Source of the DNA: an uncultured Candidatus Thioglobus sp.
GTDB taxonomy: Bacteria > Pseudomonadota > Gammaproteobacteria > PS1 > Pseudothioglobaceae
DNA: 64,000 nucleotides
Reading direction: 5' to 3'
Assembly (NCBI GenBank): GCA_905182815.1
Contig: CAJJCX010000001.1
Span: 340,318-404,317, forward strand
Shown here in pieces: positions 45,977 through 56,440 of the stretch. The notes beneath the pieces are model-generated. The model was not told the DNA's origin. It saw only the letters and a list, made by a program, of their open reading frames with translations, and did no database searches. Both the position numbers and the translations under genes were made by a program. Position 1 is the first letter of the stretch. Every line of letters starts with the position of its first letter.

Positions 45977-47255
45977 AATTTAAATTCGTCTTATTAGAGT
46001 ACTTGTAGCGACTCATGTCAATTCCTTCTAATGATATTTCAGGCTCATTGCCCGAAACTATGTTTGCTAATAGTTTGCCAGAGCCTAGAGACATTGTCCA
46101 TCCTAGAGTTCCATGACCAGTATTTAAATATAAGTTTGAGTAAGGCGTTGCACCAATGATAGGAGTTGAGTCAGGAGTGCTAGGCCTAAAGCCTGTCCAA
46201 AAGTTAATATCATTAGTTTCTTTTGCCGCATGAGGAAAAAGATTATTGAGGCCTTTTTTTAAAGAATGAAGTGACTTTTCTCTGAGACTTGAATTATGGT
46301 CTGTCAAATGCGCAATTCCAGCAACTCTTATAGTATTTCCCAGTCTGGTAATACCAACTTTATTCTTATCATCCATTATCGTTGACTGAGGGGCATCTAG
46401 ATCATTTAATACTGGAAGGGTAATGGAGTAACCTTTAACTGGATAAACAGGAATATCAATGCCCACACTGGAGAGAATTTTAGGTGAGTGACTGCCAAGC
46501 GAAACTGAATAACTATCTGCGGTTAGTTCGCCATGATTTGTTTTAACTGAAGAAACTTTATTGTTATTAATATGAATAGATTCAATATGAGTATCAAATT
46601 CAAATTTAACGCCCATCTCTAGACATTTTTTATACAATTCACTGGTAAATAAATAACAGTTTCCTGTGTAATCATTGATGAATCGAAGGCCACCATAAAG
46701 TTTATTTCTAATATATTGAAGTCCAGGCTCAGCCTCTACGCAGCCTTGTGCATCAAGCACTTCATATTGAATCTTAAATTTCTTTAGGATTGCCATATCT
46801 TGTTTTGCTTTTTCAAGATCCTTAGGACTCCAAAATAACTGAAGTGATCCTTGTTTTCTGTGCTCATAATTAATATCAAATTCACTCTCTAAATCGATTA
46901 AAGTTTTTTGAGAATAGTTTGCAATTCTAAGCATGCGGCTTTTATTAATTTCATAGCTATTAGAGTTGCAATTTTTATACGTCCGATACATAAACTTAAT
47001 CGTTTCAAGGCTAACGTTTGGATTAACAACCAATGGTGATGTTCCGCCAAGAGTCCACTTAATCAAACTCAGTGGTAAGCTTGGTGTTGCCCAAGGTGAT
47101 GAAAATGCATACGATAGCTGACCTGCATTAGCATGACTTGTTTCCATAGCCACACTCTTTTGCCTGTCGACAACAGTTACATTATGTCCCTGCTTAGCAA
47201 GGAAATAAGCTGAAGTTGTGCCAATAATTCCGGCACCTAAAACTAGCACATTCAT
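45969..47255 (-). CDS. dadA: D-amino acid dehydrogenase
   Basis: This 428-residue FAD-dependent dehydrogenase oxidises D-alanine and other D-amino acids and feeds electrons to the respiratory chain. The dinucleotide motif MNVLVLGAGIIGTTSAYFLA begins at residue 1. DadA marks are AGQLSYAFSSPWATPSLP near 46-63, GSLQLFWSPKDL near 140-151, VYPVKGYSITLP, and the FAD-closing LYLNTGHGTLGWTMSLGSGKL near 380-400. It is upstream of alr in one transcript. The pair allows use of D-alanine from peptidoglycan turnover. Confidence 0.95.
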   Translation of the reverse strand: MNVLVLGAGIIGTTSAYFLAKQGHNVTVVDRQKSVAMETSHANAGQLSYAFSSPWATPSLPLSLIKWTLGGTSPLVVNPNVSLETIKFMYRTYKNCNSNSYEINKSRMLRIANYSQKTLIDLESEFDINYEHRKQGSLQLFWSPKDLEKAKQDMAILKKFKIQYEVLDAQGCVEAEPGLQYIRNKLYGGLRFINDYTGNCYLFTSELYKKCLEMGVKFEFDTHIESIHINNNKVSSVKTNHGELTADSYSVSLGSHSPKILSSVGIDIPVYPVKGYSITLPVLNDLDAPQSTIMDDKNKVGITRLGNTIRVAGIAHLTDHNSSLREKSLHSLKKGLNNLFPHAAKETNDINFWTGFRPSTPDSTPIIGATPYSNLYLNTGHGTLGWTMSLGSGKLLANIVSGNEPEISLEGIDMSRYKYSNKTNLNYG

Positions 47256-47456
47256 TGTTTAAAAAAATAAATATAAAAGGTAATTTTACCACTGAGAAAT
47301 ATCAATGATTTACTCAAGAATTGAACTTAATTTCAAATAATAAAACTGTATTAAAAACATACTATAATCTTTTAAAAAAAAAGAATAATTTAGTTTGGAT
47401 ATTACTAAATAAAGTGGTTAAAATTAACGTTTTAAGATTCCTTTTATGGAGCTATT

Positions 47457-48710
47457 ATGTTTGATAAAAACCTAACATTAAATGATGTTGATCCTGAGAT
47501 TGCAAATGCAATAAATGCTGAAAATGCAAGACAGGAAGCGCACATTGAATTAATCGCATCTGAAAACTATACTTCGCCGAATGTCATGTTTGCACAGGGC
47601 TGTCAAATGACCAATAAATATGCTGAGGGTTATCCTGGTAAGCGATATTACGGCGGCTGTGAGCACGTCGATGTTGCTGAAACATTAGCTATAAGTAGAG
47701 CAAAAGAATTGTTTGGAGCTGCCTATGCAAATGTGCAGCCACATTCTGGCTCAACTGCAAATGCTGCAGTCTTTCAAGCGCTTTTAGTTCCAGGCGATAC
47801 TATATTGGGAATGAGTCTAGCGCATGGTGGTCACTTAACGCATGGCGCTGCGCCTTCTTTTTCAGGTAAAAATTTTAATGCTATTCAATATGGCCTAGAT
47901 GAGTCCACTGGTGAGATTGATTACGACCAAGTTGAGCGTTTAGCGTTAGAGCATAAACCAAAAATGGTAATTGCTGGCTTTTCAGCATACTCAAGGATTG
48001 TTGATTGGGCTCGCTTTAGAGAAATCGCTGACATGGTAGGAGCTTACCTTCTTGTTGATATGGCTCATGTTGCAGGTTTAGTAGCAACGGGTGACTATCC
48101 TTCTCCTATTGAATTTGCTGATGTGTGCACTACAACGACTCATAAAACCTTGAGAGGTCCACGTGGCGGCTTAATTGTTGCTAGAGCAAATCCAGAAATT
48201 GAAAAAAAACTCAACTCTGCTATATTCCCAGGAATACAGGGCGGGCCTTTAATGCATATCATTGCAGCTAAAGCGATTGCCTTTAAAGAGGCTATGAGTG
48301 ATGACTTTAAAGCGTATCAAAAACAAGTCGTTATTAATGCTAGAGCCATGGCAAGCGTTTTCCTTGAAAGAGGCTATGACGTTGTTTCAGGCGGCACCGA
48401 TAATCATGTTTTCTTAGTAAGTTTTATTGAGCAAGGGCTAACAGGAAAAGCAGTTAATAATGCTCTAGGTGAGGCCCACATTACAGTAAATATGAACTCC
48501 GTTCCAAATGATCCCCAGTCACCTTTTGTTACCAGTGGAATACGTGTTGGAACTCCTGCAGGAACAACAAGAGGTTTTGGTGAATCTGAGTGCAAAGACA
48601 TTACCAACTGGATTTGTGACATTTGTGATGATTTAGAAAATCAATCTGTTATCGATGAAGTAAGAGCAAAGGTTGGAGAGCTTTGTTCTAGATTTCCAGT
48701 TTATAAGTAA
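47457..48710 (+). CDS. glyA: Serine hydroxymethyltransferase
   Basis: This 417-residue PLP enzyme converts serine and tetrahydrofolate to glycine and methylene-tetrahydrofolate. Motifs: [19 protein letters not shown] near 24-42, [18 protein letters not shown] near 54-71, the Schiff-base Lys in [16 protein letters not shown] near 222-237, and [16 protein letters not shown] near 256-271. TATGGAGC precedes the ATG. nrdR and radA follow with gaps of five and seven bases, making a likely operon. I saw no glycine riboswitch in the 200 bases upstream. Confidence 0.97.
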   Translation: MFDKNLTLNDVDPEIANAINAENARQEAHIELIASENYTSPNVMFAQGCQMTNKYAEGYPGKRYYGGCEHVDVAETLAISRAKELFGAAYANVQPHSGSTANAAVFQALLVPGDTILGMSLAHGGHLTHGAAPSFSGKNFNAIQYGLDESTGEIDYDQVERLALEHKPKMVIAGFSAYSRIVDWARFREIADMVGAYLLVDMAHVAGLVATGDYPSPIEFADVCTTTTHKTLRGPRGGLIVARANPEIEKKLNSAIFPGIQGGPLMHIIAAKAIAFKEAMSDDFKAYQKQVVINARAMASVFLERGYDVVSGGTDNHVFLVSFIEQGLTGKAVNNALGEAHITVNMNSVPNDPQSPFVTSGIRVGTPAGTTRGFGESECKDITNWICDICDDLENQSVIDEVRAKVGELCSRFPVYK

Positions 48711-48715
48711 CCGCT

Positions 48716-49168
48716 ATGAGATGTCCTTTTTGTCAATCTGATGACACCAAGGTCCTAGATACTAGATTACTTGATGATGGCTCTCAAGTCCGCCGAAGAA
48801 GGGAATGCATCGCTTGTGGGGAAAGACACTCTACTCGTGAAACAGTTGATTTAAATTTACCAAGACTCATTAAAAGTGATGAATCAAGGCAATCATTTAG
48901 CGAAGATAAGCTTCGCTCTGGATTACTAAAAGCTCTCGAAAAACGGCCCGTTGAAACTTCAAAAATTGAAACTGCAATTCAAAAAATTCAGCGAAAACTG
49001 ATGGCTCAAAATGACAGAGAGGTTCCTTCATCAATGCTTGGAGAGTGGGTAATGGAAGAACTGAGGGCTCTCGATGAAGTTGCATATATAAGATTTGCTT
49101 CGGTTTATCGTCAATTCCAAGACATTGAAGCTTTTAAAAGTGAAATTGATAAATTAATGAATAAATAA
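48716..49168 (+). CDS. nrdR: Transcriptional repressor NrdR
   Basis: This 150-residue repressor of ribonucleotide reductase genes. The N-terminal zinc ribbon has Cys pairs MRCPFCQSD and CIACGERH at residues 3/6 and 31/34, joined by the basic VRRRREC. The ATP-cone domain runs from about residue 49 to 139 (KSDESRQSFSEDKLRSGLLKALEKRPV). Length is the family norm. It binds dATP/ATP and NrdR boxes; none is in this window because no nrd genes are here. It shares a transcript with glyA and radA. Confidence 0.97.
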   Translation: MRCPFCQSDDTKVLDTRLLDDGSQVRRRRECIACGERHSTRETVDLNLPRLIKSDESRQSFSEDKLRSGLLKALEKRPVETSKIETAIQKIQRKLMAQNDREVPSSMLGEWVMEELRALDEVAYIRFASVYRQFQDIEAFKSEIDKLMNK

Positions 49169-49175
49169 TTCTAGG

Positions 49176-50564
49176 ATGGCAAAAACTAAAATTGAGTTTG
49201 TTTGCAGAGAATGTGGCTCCTCGCATCATCAATGGGCAGGTCAATGCTTAGATTGTAAAGAATGGAACACACTTGAAGAGGTAGTAATATCACAGGCAAC
49301 CTCCTCTAAACCTGAAAGCCTCAAAGATCTTCCTTCATCTAAGGTACAAAACCTATCTGAAATTAAATCACAAAATAATCATCGTCTCTCAACAGGCCTC
49401 AGTGAACTTGATCGCACGCTTGGCGGCGGCTTGGTTGATGGTTCTGTAGTTCTTATTGGTGGTGACCCTGGTATTGGTAAGTCAACATTGATTTTGCAGG
49501 CAATAGCAGCTATTAATGCGTCAAGTACAACTTTGTATGTCAGCGGTGAAGAGTCAGCTGAGCAGGTGAGTGATAGGGCTATTAGACTAGGAATTAAGGA
49601 AGATATACTCTTTATAGGTGAAACCCATCTAGAGAAAATAATAAAGATTTCAAAAGACACAAGACCTAAGGTTATTGTTATTGACTCCATTCAAACCATG
49701 GTTACCGACCTTTCAAATTCTGCGCCAGGATCTGTCACACAGGTAAGAGACTGTGCTGCTCAGCTTACTCAATACGCCAAACAAACTAACACAATACTTT
49801 TGATGATTGGTCATGTTACAAAGGGTGGTGCGCTTGCAGGCCCAAGAATCTTAGAGCACATGGTTGACGCTGTTTTATATTTTGAGGGGGATGCTGGCGG
49901 TCGTTATAGAATAATCAGAGCCGTAAAGAATAGGTTTGGCGCTGTAAATGAGATCAGCGTCTTTGCAATGGGTGAGAAGGGACTTCAGCAAGTCAGCAAC
50001 CCATCTTCAATTTTTCTATCGAATCAAGAAAATCCTTCTTCTGGCTCAATGGTAATGGTTACAAGAGAGGCTACAAGACCTTTACTGGTTGAGATACAGG
50101 CGCTCGTGGACCAAGCTAATGGAACTCCAAAAAGAGTCAGCGTAGGGCTTGATCAAAATAGATTATCACTCCAACTGGCAATTCTTCATAAGCACTCTGG
50201 AATTGCAACATTTGATCAAGATGTTTTTATAAATGTCGTAGGTGGGATTAAAGTAAGTGAAACTGCCTCGGATTTAGTTGTAATGCTTGCAATCGTTTCA
50301 AGTTTAAGAGATAAGGTGATTCCGAGTAAATGGATTGCTTTCGGAGAGGTTGGCCTTACTGGAGAGGTTCGCCCAGTCTATAACTCAATGGAAAGGTTAT
50401 CAGAAGCTCAAAAGCAAGGTTTTGAGGTGGCAATTATTCCAAAAGGTAATGCACCTAAAAAGCCGATAAAAGGAATGAAGGTTGTAACAGTAGGGTATCT
50501 TATACCAAGCAATTCAGTATTTACTAGAGAACAGCTAGTCTTTTATAGATCTATGCCTTTTTGA
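49176..50564 (+). CDS. radA: DNA repair protein RadA (Sms)
   Basis: This 462-residue RecA-like ATPase supports branch migration in recombination. The N-terminal C4 zinc finger is CRECGSSHHQWAGQCLDC (residues 10-27). The Walker A is GGDPGIGKSTL near 94-104, the Walker B region is KVIVIDSIQTM, and the RadA-specific motif is KNRFGAVNEI near 250-259. A C-terminal Lon-like domain occupies about 285-462. It ends the glyA-nrdR-radA operon. Its last codons overlap the 3' end of the convergent cobO remnant by about 22 bases. Confidence 0.97.
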   Translation: MAKTKIEFVCRECGSSHHQWAGQCLDCKEWNTLEEVVISQATSSKPESLKDLPSSKVQNLSEIKSQNNHRLSTGLSELDRTLGGGLVDGSVVLIGGDPGIGKSTLILQAIAAINASSTTLYVSGEESAEQVSDRAIRLGIKEDILFIGETHLEKIIKISKDTRPKVIVIDSIQTMVTDLSNSAPGSVTQVRDCAAQLTQYAKQTNTILLMIGHVTKGGALAGPRILEHMVDAVLYFEGDAGGRYRIIRAVKNRFGAVNEISVFAMGEKGLQQVSNPSSIFLSNQENPSSGSMVMVTREATRPLLVEIQALVDQANGTPKRVSVGLDQNRLSLQLAILHKHSGIATFDQDVFINVVGGIKVSETASDLVVMLAIVSSLRDKVIPSKWIAFGEVGLTGEVRPVYNSMERLSEAQKQGFEVAIIPKGNAPKKPIKGMKVVTVGYLIPSNSVFTREQLVFYRSMPF

Positions 50565-51107
50565 GCTCTAATATTAGCTCTAAAAGCGTGTTTAACATCT
50601 TTAACTTCACTTACAGTATCTGAGGCCTCAATAATGCCCTCACTGGCAGCTCTTCCCGTAATAACAACATGCTGACCCTCTGGCCTATTACTAAGAGCCT
50701 TAAGGATTGATTTTCATCAAGATACTTGTAATTAATCATGTAGGTAATTTCATCAAGAACCACAAGATTAATTTCTGGATCAGCTAGAAACTTTTCAGCC
50801 TCTAACCATGTTTCATTGCTACTTTTTTATCAAGTTCTTGGTCTTGAGTATTCCAAGTAAAGCCGCTCTCCATATGTGCAGATACAACATTGGGGTTACT
50901 ATCAAGAAAAAGATCTTCTCCAGTCTGCTGCTCACCCTTTAAAAAACGCACGAGAGCAACCTTCATTTCATAACCAAGTGCTCTACAAATCATCCCCATT
51001 GCTGAAGATGACTTGCCTTTACCATTTCCAGTCAAAAGAACAATGACTCCTTTATCGATATTAGCCTCTTCGATTCGGGAATCAATATGCTCTTTTTTAC
51101 GCTGCAT
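50543..51107 (-). pseudogene. cobO: Corrinoid adenosyltransferase CobO, two frameshifts
   Basis: CobO attaches the adenosyl group to corrinoids. The N-terminal frame (residues 1-97) has the phosphate loop VIVLLTGNGKGKSSSAMG and VRFLKGEQQTGED. A one-base loss near 50815 shifts the frame; the next piece reads ETWLEAEKFLADPEINLVVLDEI and so on. A second one-base loss in the run of T at 50711-50714 shifts it again into LKALSNRPEGQHVVITGRAA and SEVKDVKHAFRANIRAQKGI with a stop at 50543. Correcting both gives a normal-length protein of about 188 residues with all family motifs, so either consensus error or very recent decay. It lies 50 bases behind the B12-controlled receptor gene and belongs to the same transcript. 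Confidence 0.9.
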
Positions 51108-51156
51108 GCGTTTTTTATAAGTTACTATCCGTCATAACATTAAATATCATACTTCA

Positions 51157-53111
51157 TTAAAATTTATAAGAAAGTCCTGCTTTATGTTTCTTGTTGAATT
51201 GCCTGGGTATATAACATCATCTCTTAAACAGTTCCATAATATTTTCAAATAAATTTTCAACATCAAAATTAAATTCTAATCTCATTTGCGTTGATAAGAA
51301 AATTAAAGTCTGTTGAGTTATAGGCCATTTGTTTCTGGGTAAATGTATTTGAATAATCCTCTTCTGCAAAAGCCTTGCTTCGATATTTTTGTGTTAATGT
51401 CATATTAGCATTATCATTGAAGCTATAGATAACTGAAGCTGAAATATTATGCTTTGAGGTCATTGGATTTGTTTTTCCATTAAGGCTCCATGCGCCTTTA
51501 TCATCAGAATCTATCTTAGCATCTGTATAAGCATAATTAACATTAGTTGACCACTTTAGGACTAATAAATATTTATTTTGAAGCTCTAAGCCCTGTTTGT
51601 GAGATTTATCAAGATTAGTATTATCTCCAATGCCACATCTGATGCGCATTGCTTACATAGAACATTTCATCTTTTAAATTTGATCATACAATAGTTACCT
51701 TTGTTTTAGAGTTATCAGTTAAATAGATTTAAACCAACATTAAATGTTCTTGCTTTTAGAGGGCTTCATAAAGCCATTAAATGACCTCCAGTAAATCATT
51801 AAAAAATCTATCAATTAAGGTGCTTGAAATGCTTGGTTATAATTTGTAAAAAATATTGGTTTCAATCTTGTATTAAACCGAATATCAAATGCATTTAATT
51901 ATGCTCCTGTCTTTGATTCCAGCCTAGGGTGATATTATATCGACTTTCTCTTTGCGAGCACCAATAGTGATAGTACTATCATTATAGAGTATTGAAGCTG
52001 AGAAAATATACCTATATTTTCTTTTGAAGTGGTATTTCGGCTGCCTGCAGTATGACTAATTTCCTTGACCATCAAGAAGTTGATATCCACTATCAATCTT
52101 TAAGTTTCCATTTTATAAGTCAACAATATAGTCATTATTTAGTAATCATACTATATTTCTTGATCACCATAGTAGTAATGCCGTAAATTATAGTTTCTAC
52201 TGTTCTTTATTAGTATCTGAAGATTCTTGAAAGAGTTCAAATTATCACTTAATTGACGCTTTAACTTTAAAGTTAGTGTCTGATTCCTTTCAGAAATGTG
52301 TATAACTCTTCCAGTACATTTCGAGTGGATCTGCATCAAATTGTGCATGTGTTAACTAGTTTGGATATCTAGTTATCTGAATCATTTTAGATCATAGTCT
52401 AACTGAATATCAGTCCCATTATCAGTACGTATCTAGCCAATATTTGATTTAGTCTGCTTCACCTTTATCTTTATTACCTTTAGGATCAGCAGCTCTATAA
52501 CCACCATGTTTTAAATTATCAATTGACATATTTAAGTCAATTTTTCTTCATTAATTCCAACTGATGCAGAAGTTTGCACTAAACCATAATTTCCAATAGA
52601 GTAGATATCTTAGTATCAAATTCTTTTTTGTATAAATAGTGAATTGCTCCTGCCATTGCACTATCACCATAAATTACTGAACCACTTCCTTTGGTAATTT
52701 CAATTCTTTCAATATCATTAATATTAATTCCACCTATTCTGGACCACTGTATCAATATTATTAAGTCTTCTACCATTAAGAGTAACAACTAAATTATGAG
52801 AACCAATAGTTAAGGCCATAACCACGTGCTGAGATTTTTTGAGAAAATCTATTTCCACTTGAAGGAGCAAGTGACAAAGAAGTATTTTGAGATAAAAAAT
52901 CATAAATATTGCTTGACTTTGAATTTTTAATATCATCTTCAGTGTAAACCTCAGATGCAAATGGTGCTGAAGTATCATCCTCATTAAAATAATTAGATGA
53001 AACTTCTGTTGGGTTTAAAGTAATTTTGATTGGCCCAATAACAGCATTTGCTGAATTAGAGAATAGAATTGCTGACAAAGAAGCAGCAAGAATTAGATTT
53101 TTAGTAAACAT
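51157..53111 (-). pseudogene. btuB: TonB-dependent receptor, probable cobalamin receptor (BtuB-like), many frameshifts
   Basis: This outer-membrane receptor remnant spans about 1955 bases, the full length expected for BtuB. The start has AAGGGG before the ATG and a signal peptide (MFTKNLILAASLSAILFSNS, cleavage near ANA). Pieces in different frames read on in the right order: NTSLSLAPSSGNRFSQKISA then RGYG, NLVVTLNGRRLNNIDTV, then GININDIERIEITKGSGSVI and YGDSAMAGAIHYLYKKE, all plug-domain signatures. Later strands follow (SKHNISASVIYSFNDNANMT), and the last codons are AGLSYKF, a C-terminal aromatic typical of outer-membrane barrels, with a stop at 51157. At least half a dozen indels are needed. 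The cobalamin riboswitch upstream and cobO downstream support vitamin B12 as ligand. Confidence 0.88.
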
Positions 53112-53189
53112 TATGACCCCTTATTTATAAATAAAAAGAGGGATTTAGAGAAAAGAATTACAAGATATGCAATACATTAACTCACCACC

Positions 53190-53292
53190 CATCGTAGCTT
53201 TTAGTAAAACTAAACTTGCTATGTATCGGACTTATCTTTATCAGAAATACCGTTGCGAGGGCAGTGTTGGATTTAAACCAACTTCCATATTG
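53190..53292 (-). promoter_or_regulatory. Cobalamin riboswitch
   Basis: On the minus strand the leader of the receptor gene reads GGAAGTTGGTTTAAATCC, then AACACTGCCCTCGCAACGGTA, then AAGTCCGATAC. These are the conserved blocks of the cobalamin riboswitch, including the B12-box-like CTGCCC-GCAACGGT. A following hairpin (TTTAGT/ACTAAA, 53194-53208) could be part of the expression platform. It stands about 80 bases before the receptor start codon and is intact apart from one extra T between CCC and GCAAC. Confidence 0.88.
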
Positions 53293-53443
53293 CAAATTAT
53301 TTTTGAATTATAGCGATTTTTTATAAAACTGCAATAACTTTTTTATCCTTTATTTATTACTTATTACTTAATAAAAACAATACTTTGAAGTCCTAATAGT
53401 CTTAGGTAAAATACCCCCTAAAGAATATCTTTTAACTTGTATT

Positions 53444-54523
53444 ATGAAAAGTGATTCACTTGAAAATTTAAGAAATGATATCGATGATCTGGATCAAAAG
53501 ATTCAGCTTCTAATATCTCAGCGCGCAGACTTAGCTGCTAAGGTTGCACTTGTCAAGCAGGAGTCGAATGCGCAAACAGCTTTTTATAGGCCTGAGCGTG
53601 AGGCAGAGGTATTAAGTAAGGTAATCCAAAGAAACAAAAGTCTTCTTAAAGATAAGGATATTGCCCTTATTTTTAGAGAAATTATGTCGGCCTGCTTGGC
53701 GCTTGAGCAGCCCCTGAAGATAGCCTTTTTAGGTCCTGAGGGAACGTTTACTCAAGAAGCAGCACTTAAGCATTTTGGTCATGGCGTCTCACCGCTGGAC
53801 TGCGGAACGGTTGATGAGATTTTTCATCAAGTTGAGACAGATAATGCGCAGTATGGCGTTGTGCCAATAGAAAACTCCTCAAATGGAGTTATTGGTACGT
53901 CTCTTGATATGCTCTATAGTCATGATTTAAATATTTGTGGTGAAGTAGAAATTGCAGTTGCCCATCACCTAATGATGCAAGACCAGTCTCAAGAAATTAA
54001 AATTATTTACGCGCATCAACAAGCACTTGATCAATGTCATCGATGGCTCTCTAATCACTATCCTCATACTGAGTTAAGGCCTGTTGCCTCAAATGCATTA
54101 GGCGCAAGAATGGTAAAGGATGAGCCAAATGCGGCGGCAATTGCATCTAAGGTTGCTCTTAATATTTATGGCCTTGAAAGGGTTGCTAAAAATATAGAGG
54201 ACAATGCTGGCAACGTAACTCGCTTTATTGTTATTGGTAAAGATGAAGTTCCAGCTGGCGTTAACGATAAAACTTCACTCCTAGTTGTCACCAAGCATGA
54301 GTCAGGCGCTTTATTTGATTTATTGGAGCCATTCAAAGCCAATAACATTAATATGCTTCAACTAGCGAGACATCCAATACCTGGAGTAAAGTGGGAATAT
54401 TTGTTCTTCATTGACATAGAAGGGCATCAGAGCGAAAAAAATGTTCAAAAAGCTATTCAAGAGGTCAAATCACGCGTCTCTAAATTAGATATTTTAGGCT
54501 CTTATCCTGTAGCAGTTTTATGA
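53444..54523 (+). CDS. pheA: Bifunctional chorismate mutase/prephenate dehydratase
   Basis: This 359-residue enzyme makes phenylpyruvate from chorismate via prephenate. The chorismate mutase domain (about 1-90) begins LENLRNDIDDLDQKIQLLIS. The prephenate dehydratase domain (about 94-270) starts KIAFLGPEGTFTQEAALKHFG and has YGVVPIENSSNGVIGTSLD and NVTRFIVIGKD. The C-terminal ACT domain (about 278-359) has ESGALFDLLEPFKANNINML and the phenylalanine-binding region around PGVKWEYLFFIDIEGH. It overlaps hisC by four bases, in the typical gammaproteobacterial aromatic operon. Confidence 0.96.
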   Translation: MKSDSLENLRNDIDDLDQKIQLLISQRADLAAKVALVKQESNAQTAFYRPEREAEVLSKVIQRNKSLLKDKDIALIFREIMSACLALEQPLKIAFLGPEGTFTQEAALKHFGHGVSPLDCGTVDEIFHQVETDNAQYGVVPIENSSNGVIGTSLDMLYSHDLNICGEVEIAVAHHLMMQDQSQEIKIIYAHQQALDQCHRWLSNHYPHTELRPVASNALGARMVKDEPNAAAIASKVALNIYGLERVAKNIEDNAGNVTRFIVIGKDEVPAGVNDKTSLLVVTKHESGALFDLLEPFKANNINMLQLARHPIPGVKWEYLFFIDIEGHQSEKNVQKAIQEVKSRVSKLDILGSYPVAVL

Positions 54524-55584
54524 ATGCCTGTGAGTCAATCCTTGGGTTGAGTCCATACCAAGGTGGAAAGCCTATAGATGAGCTTGCTCGAGAATTAGGA
54601 CTTAAAAATATTACAAAGCTTGCTTCTAATGAAAACCCATTAGGCGTTAGCGCAGCAGTAAAAGAAGCAGTTTTTAACTCTTTATCAAGCATTAATCGCT
54701 ATCCTGATGGTAACTGCTTTGAGCTAAAAAAAGCTATCGCTGAAAAGCTTTCAGTAATGCCAGACATGATTTCACTAGGTAATGGTTCAAATGAGCTGTT
54801 AGAGCTCATTGCAAGAGTATTTGTATCTAAAAAAACTGATGAGGTGATTTTCTCTCAGTATGCTTTTGTTGTTTACCCTCTGGTCACTCAGGCCTTGGGA
54901 GCCACTGCAAAAGTTTCTCCAGCTAAGAATTATGGCCATGACTTAAATTCAATGTTAAGTTTAATAAGTGAAAATACAAAACTTATTTTCGTTGCAAATC
55001 CGAATAACCCTACGGGCACTCTTTTAAGTGATGATCAGCTTTATGCCTTCTTACAAAAGGTCCCTAATAATGTCCCAGTGGTATTGGATCAGGCATATTT
55101 TGAGTACTTAAATGTTGATGATCTTGCAATTGACTGGCTTAAGGAATTTGATAACTTAATCATTACTCGCTCCTTTTCTAAGGCTTATGGCTTAGCGGGT
55201 CTGCGGGTTGGTTACTCTGTATGTAGCCCTTTAATTGCAGATTTCATAAATCGCGTAAGAGAGCCGTTTAATGTTAACTATACTGCTCAAGTTGCCGCTA
55301 TTGCAGCGCTTTCAGATGATAAGCATTTAAATGACTCAGTAGAAATAAACACTAATGGTTATGAGCAGCTAACGAGTGGATTTGACTCTTTAAAACTTAA
55401 CTACATTCCATCTCATGCTAACTTTATTGCTGTTGAATTTAATAATGCCATGAATATCTACAATGACCTCCTTAAAGAAGGCGTTATTGTGCGCCCAGTT
55501 GAAATGAAAGGGTATTTAAGAATTTCAATTGGAACCTCAAATGAAAACGATCACCTTCTTAGTGCATTAAAAAAAGTTTTATGA
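54520..55584 (+). CDS. hisC: Histidinol-phosphate aminotransferase
   Basis: This 354-residue fold-type I aminotransferase. Motifs: KLASNENPLGVSAAVKEAV near 34-52, LGNGSNELLELIARVF near 84-99, VANPNNPTGTLLSDDQ near 157-172, the PLP Lys in ITRSFSKAYGLAGLRVGY near 219-236 and the substrate Arg in GYLRISIGTSNEN. Placement between pheA and tyrA with four-base overlaps on both sides suggests it also serves as the aromatic aminotransferase making phenylalanine and tyrosine, as proposed for this gene order in other bacteria. Confidence 0.94.
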   Translation: MNACESILGLSPYQGGKPIDELARELGLKNITKLASNENPLGVSAAVKEAVFNSLSSINRYPDGNCFELKKAIAEKLSVMPDMISLGNGSNELLELIARVFVSKKTDEVIFSQYAFVVYPLVTQALGATAKVSPAKNYGHDLNSMLSLISENTKLIFVANPNNPTGTLLSDDQLYAFLQKVPNNVPVVLDQAYFEYLNVDDLAIDWLKEFDNLIITRSFSKAYGLAGLRVGYSVCSPLIADFINRVREPFNVNYTAQVAAIAALSDDKHLNDSVEINTNGYEQLTSGFDSLKLNYIPSHANFIAVEFNNAMNIYNDLLKEGVIVRPVEMKGYLRISIGTSNENDHLLSALKKVL

Positions 55585-56432
55585 TTAATAAAATTACAAT
55601 AATTGGAGTGGGCTTAATTGGAGGCTCTTTAGCGAAAGCGATAAAAGAGAATAATTTAGCAAAAGTAGTCTTTGGCTTTGGGAGAGACTTAAATCGCTTA
55701 GAAAAAGCTCAAAAAGCAAACGTTATTGACCAATTTTCAACAAACTTAAAAGATGCGATAAATGATTCAGATATTGTAATTATCGCTACTCCTGTAGGCT
55801 CTTTTAAAGAGATTCTAAGTGAAATAAAGCCTTTTCTAACTAGCAAAATAGTAATTTCTGATGTTGGCAGTACTAAAACTAATATTGCCTCTAATAGTGA
55901 GCCAGACGCTAGGAGATTATTCAAATTACTTTATTCCAGCACACCCAATTGCAGGTAAGGAAAAAAGTGGCTTTGAAGCAAGTGAATCCAATTTATTTAA
56001 TAATAGGAAAGTTATTATTACGCCTCTTGAGACTAGCAGCCCAGATTCAATAAATCTCATTCAGAAGATGTGGGAGGGTACTGGTGCAGATGTTGATTTT
56101 ATGAGTCCTGAATCTCATGATGAACTACTTGGAATGACCTCACACTTGCCCCATATGCTTGCTTTCTCTCTTGTTAATTATCTAATTAGTAAAAATCCTA
56201 GCGCATCAATATACGCTGCAGGTGGTTTTAAAGACTTCTCTAGGATAGCCTCGGGTGATGCTGTTATGTGGAGAGATATCTGCATTCAAAACAAAGATCA
56301 AATTATTGATCATATCAAGGCTACCAAAAAACATTGAACTCCCTTGTTGATGCGATTGAAAATGAAAATAGCGATGAATTAGATTTGTTGTTTACTAGCG
56401 CTAAAAAAACCCGTGATTCATGGGTAGGGTAA
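55581..56432 (+). pseudogene. tyrA: Prephenate dehydrogenase, two frameshifts
   Basis: TyrA makes 4-hydroxyphenylpyruvate from prephenate. The first frame starts MINKITIIGVGLIGGSLAKA with the NAD motif and runs to VISDVGSTKTNIAS. Near 55890-55915 the frame changes into LGDYSNYFIPAHPIAGKEKS, holding the catalytic His region, and on through MTSHLPHMLAFSLV and IASGDAVMWRDICIQNKDQI. A second break in the A run at 56325-56330 leads to LNSLVDAIENENSDELDLLF and the stop at 56430. Corrected, it is a normal length of about 284 residues. Sequence around the breaks is well conserved, so consensus error is likely. It overlaps hisC by four bases. Confidence 0.9.
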
Positions 56433-56440
56433 TTTAACCG

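Noticed and set aside
47256..47456. Glycine riboswitch before glyA
   Set aside because: I looked for the conserved blocks of the glycine aptamer and saw only A+T-rich sequence without pairing.
53262..53280. tRNA T-arm-like sequence (GGATTTAAACC)
   Set aside because: Read on the minus strand it is the conserved core of the cobalamin riboswitch; no acceptor or anticodon arm surrounds it.
54520..54692. Antisense frames inside pheA/hisC and many similar minus-strand frames across the window
   Set aside because: They lie wholly inside well-supported genes, have no ribosome site and show no family motifs; A+T-rich coding DNA gives such shadows.
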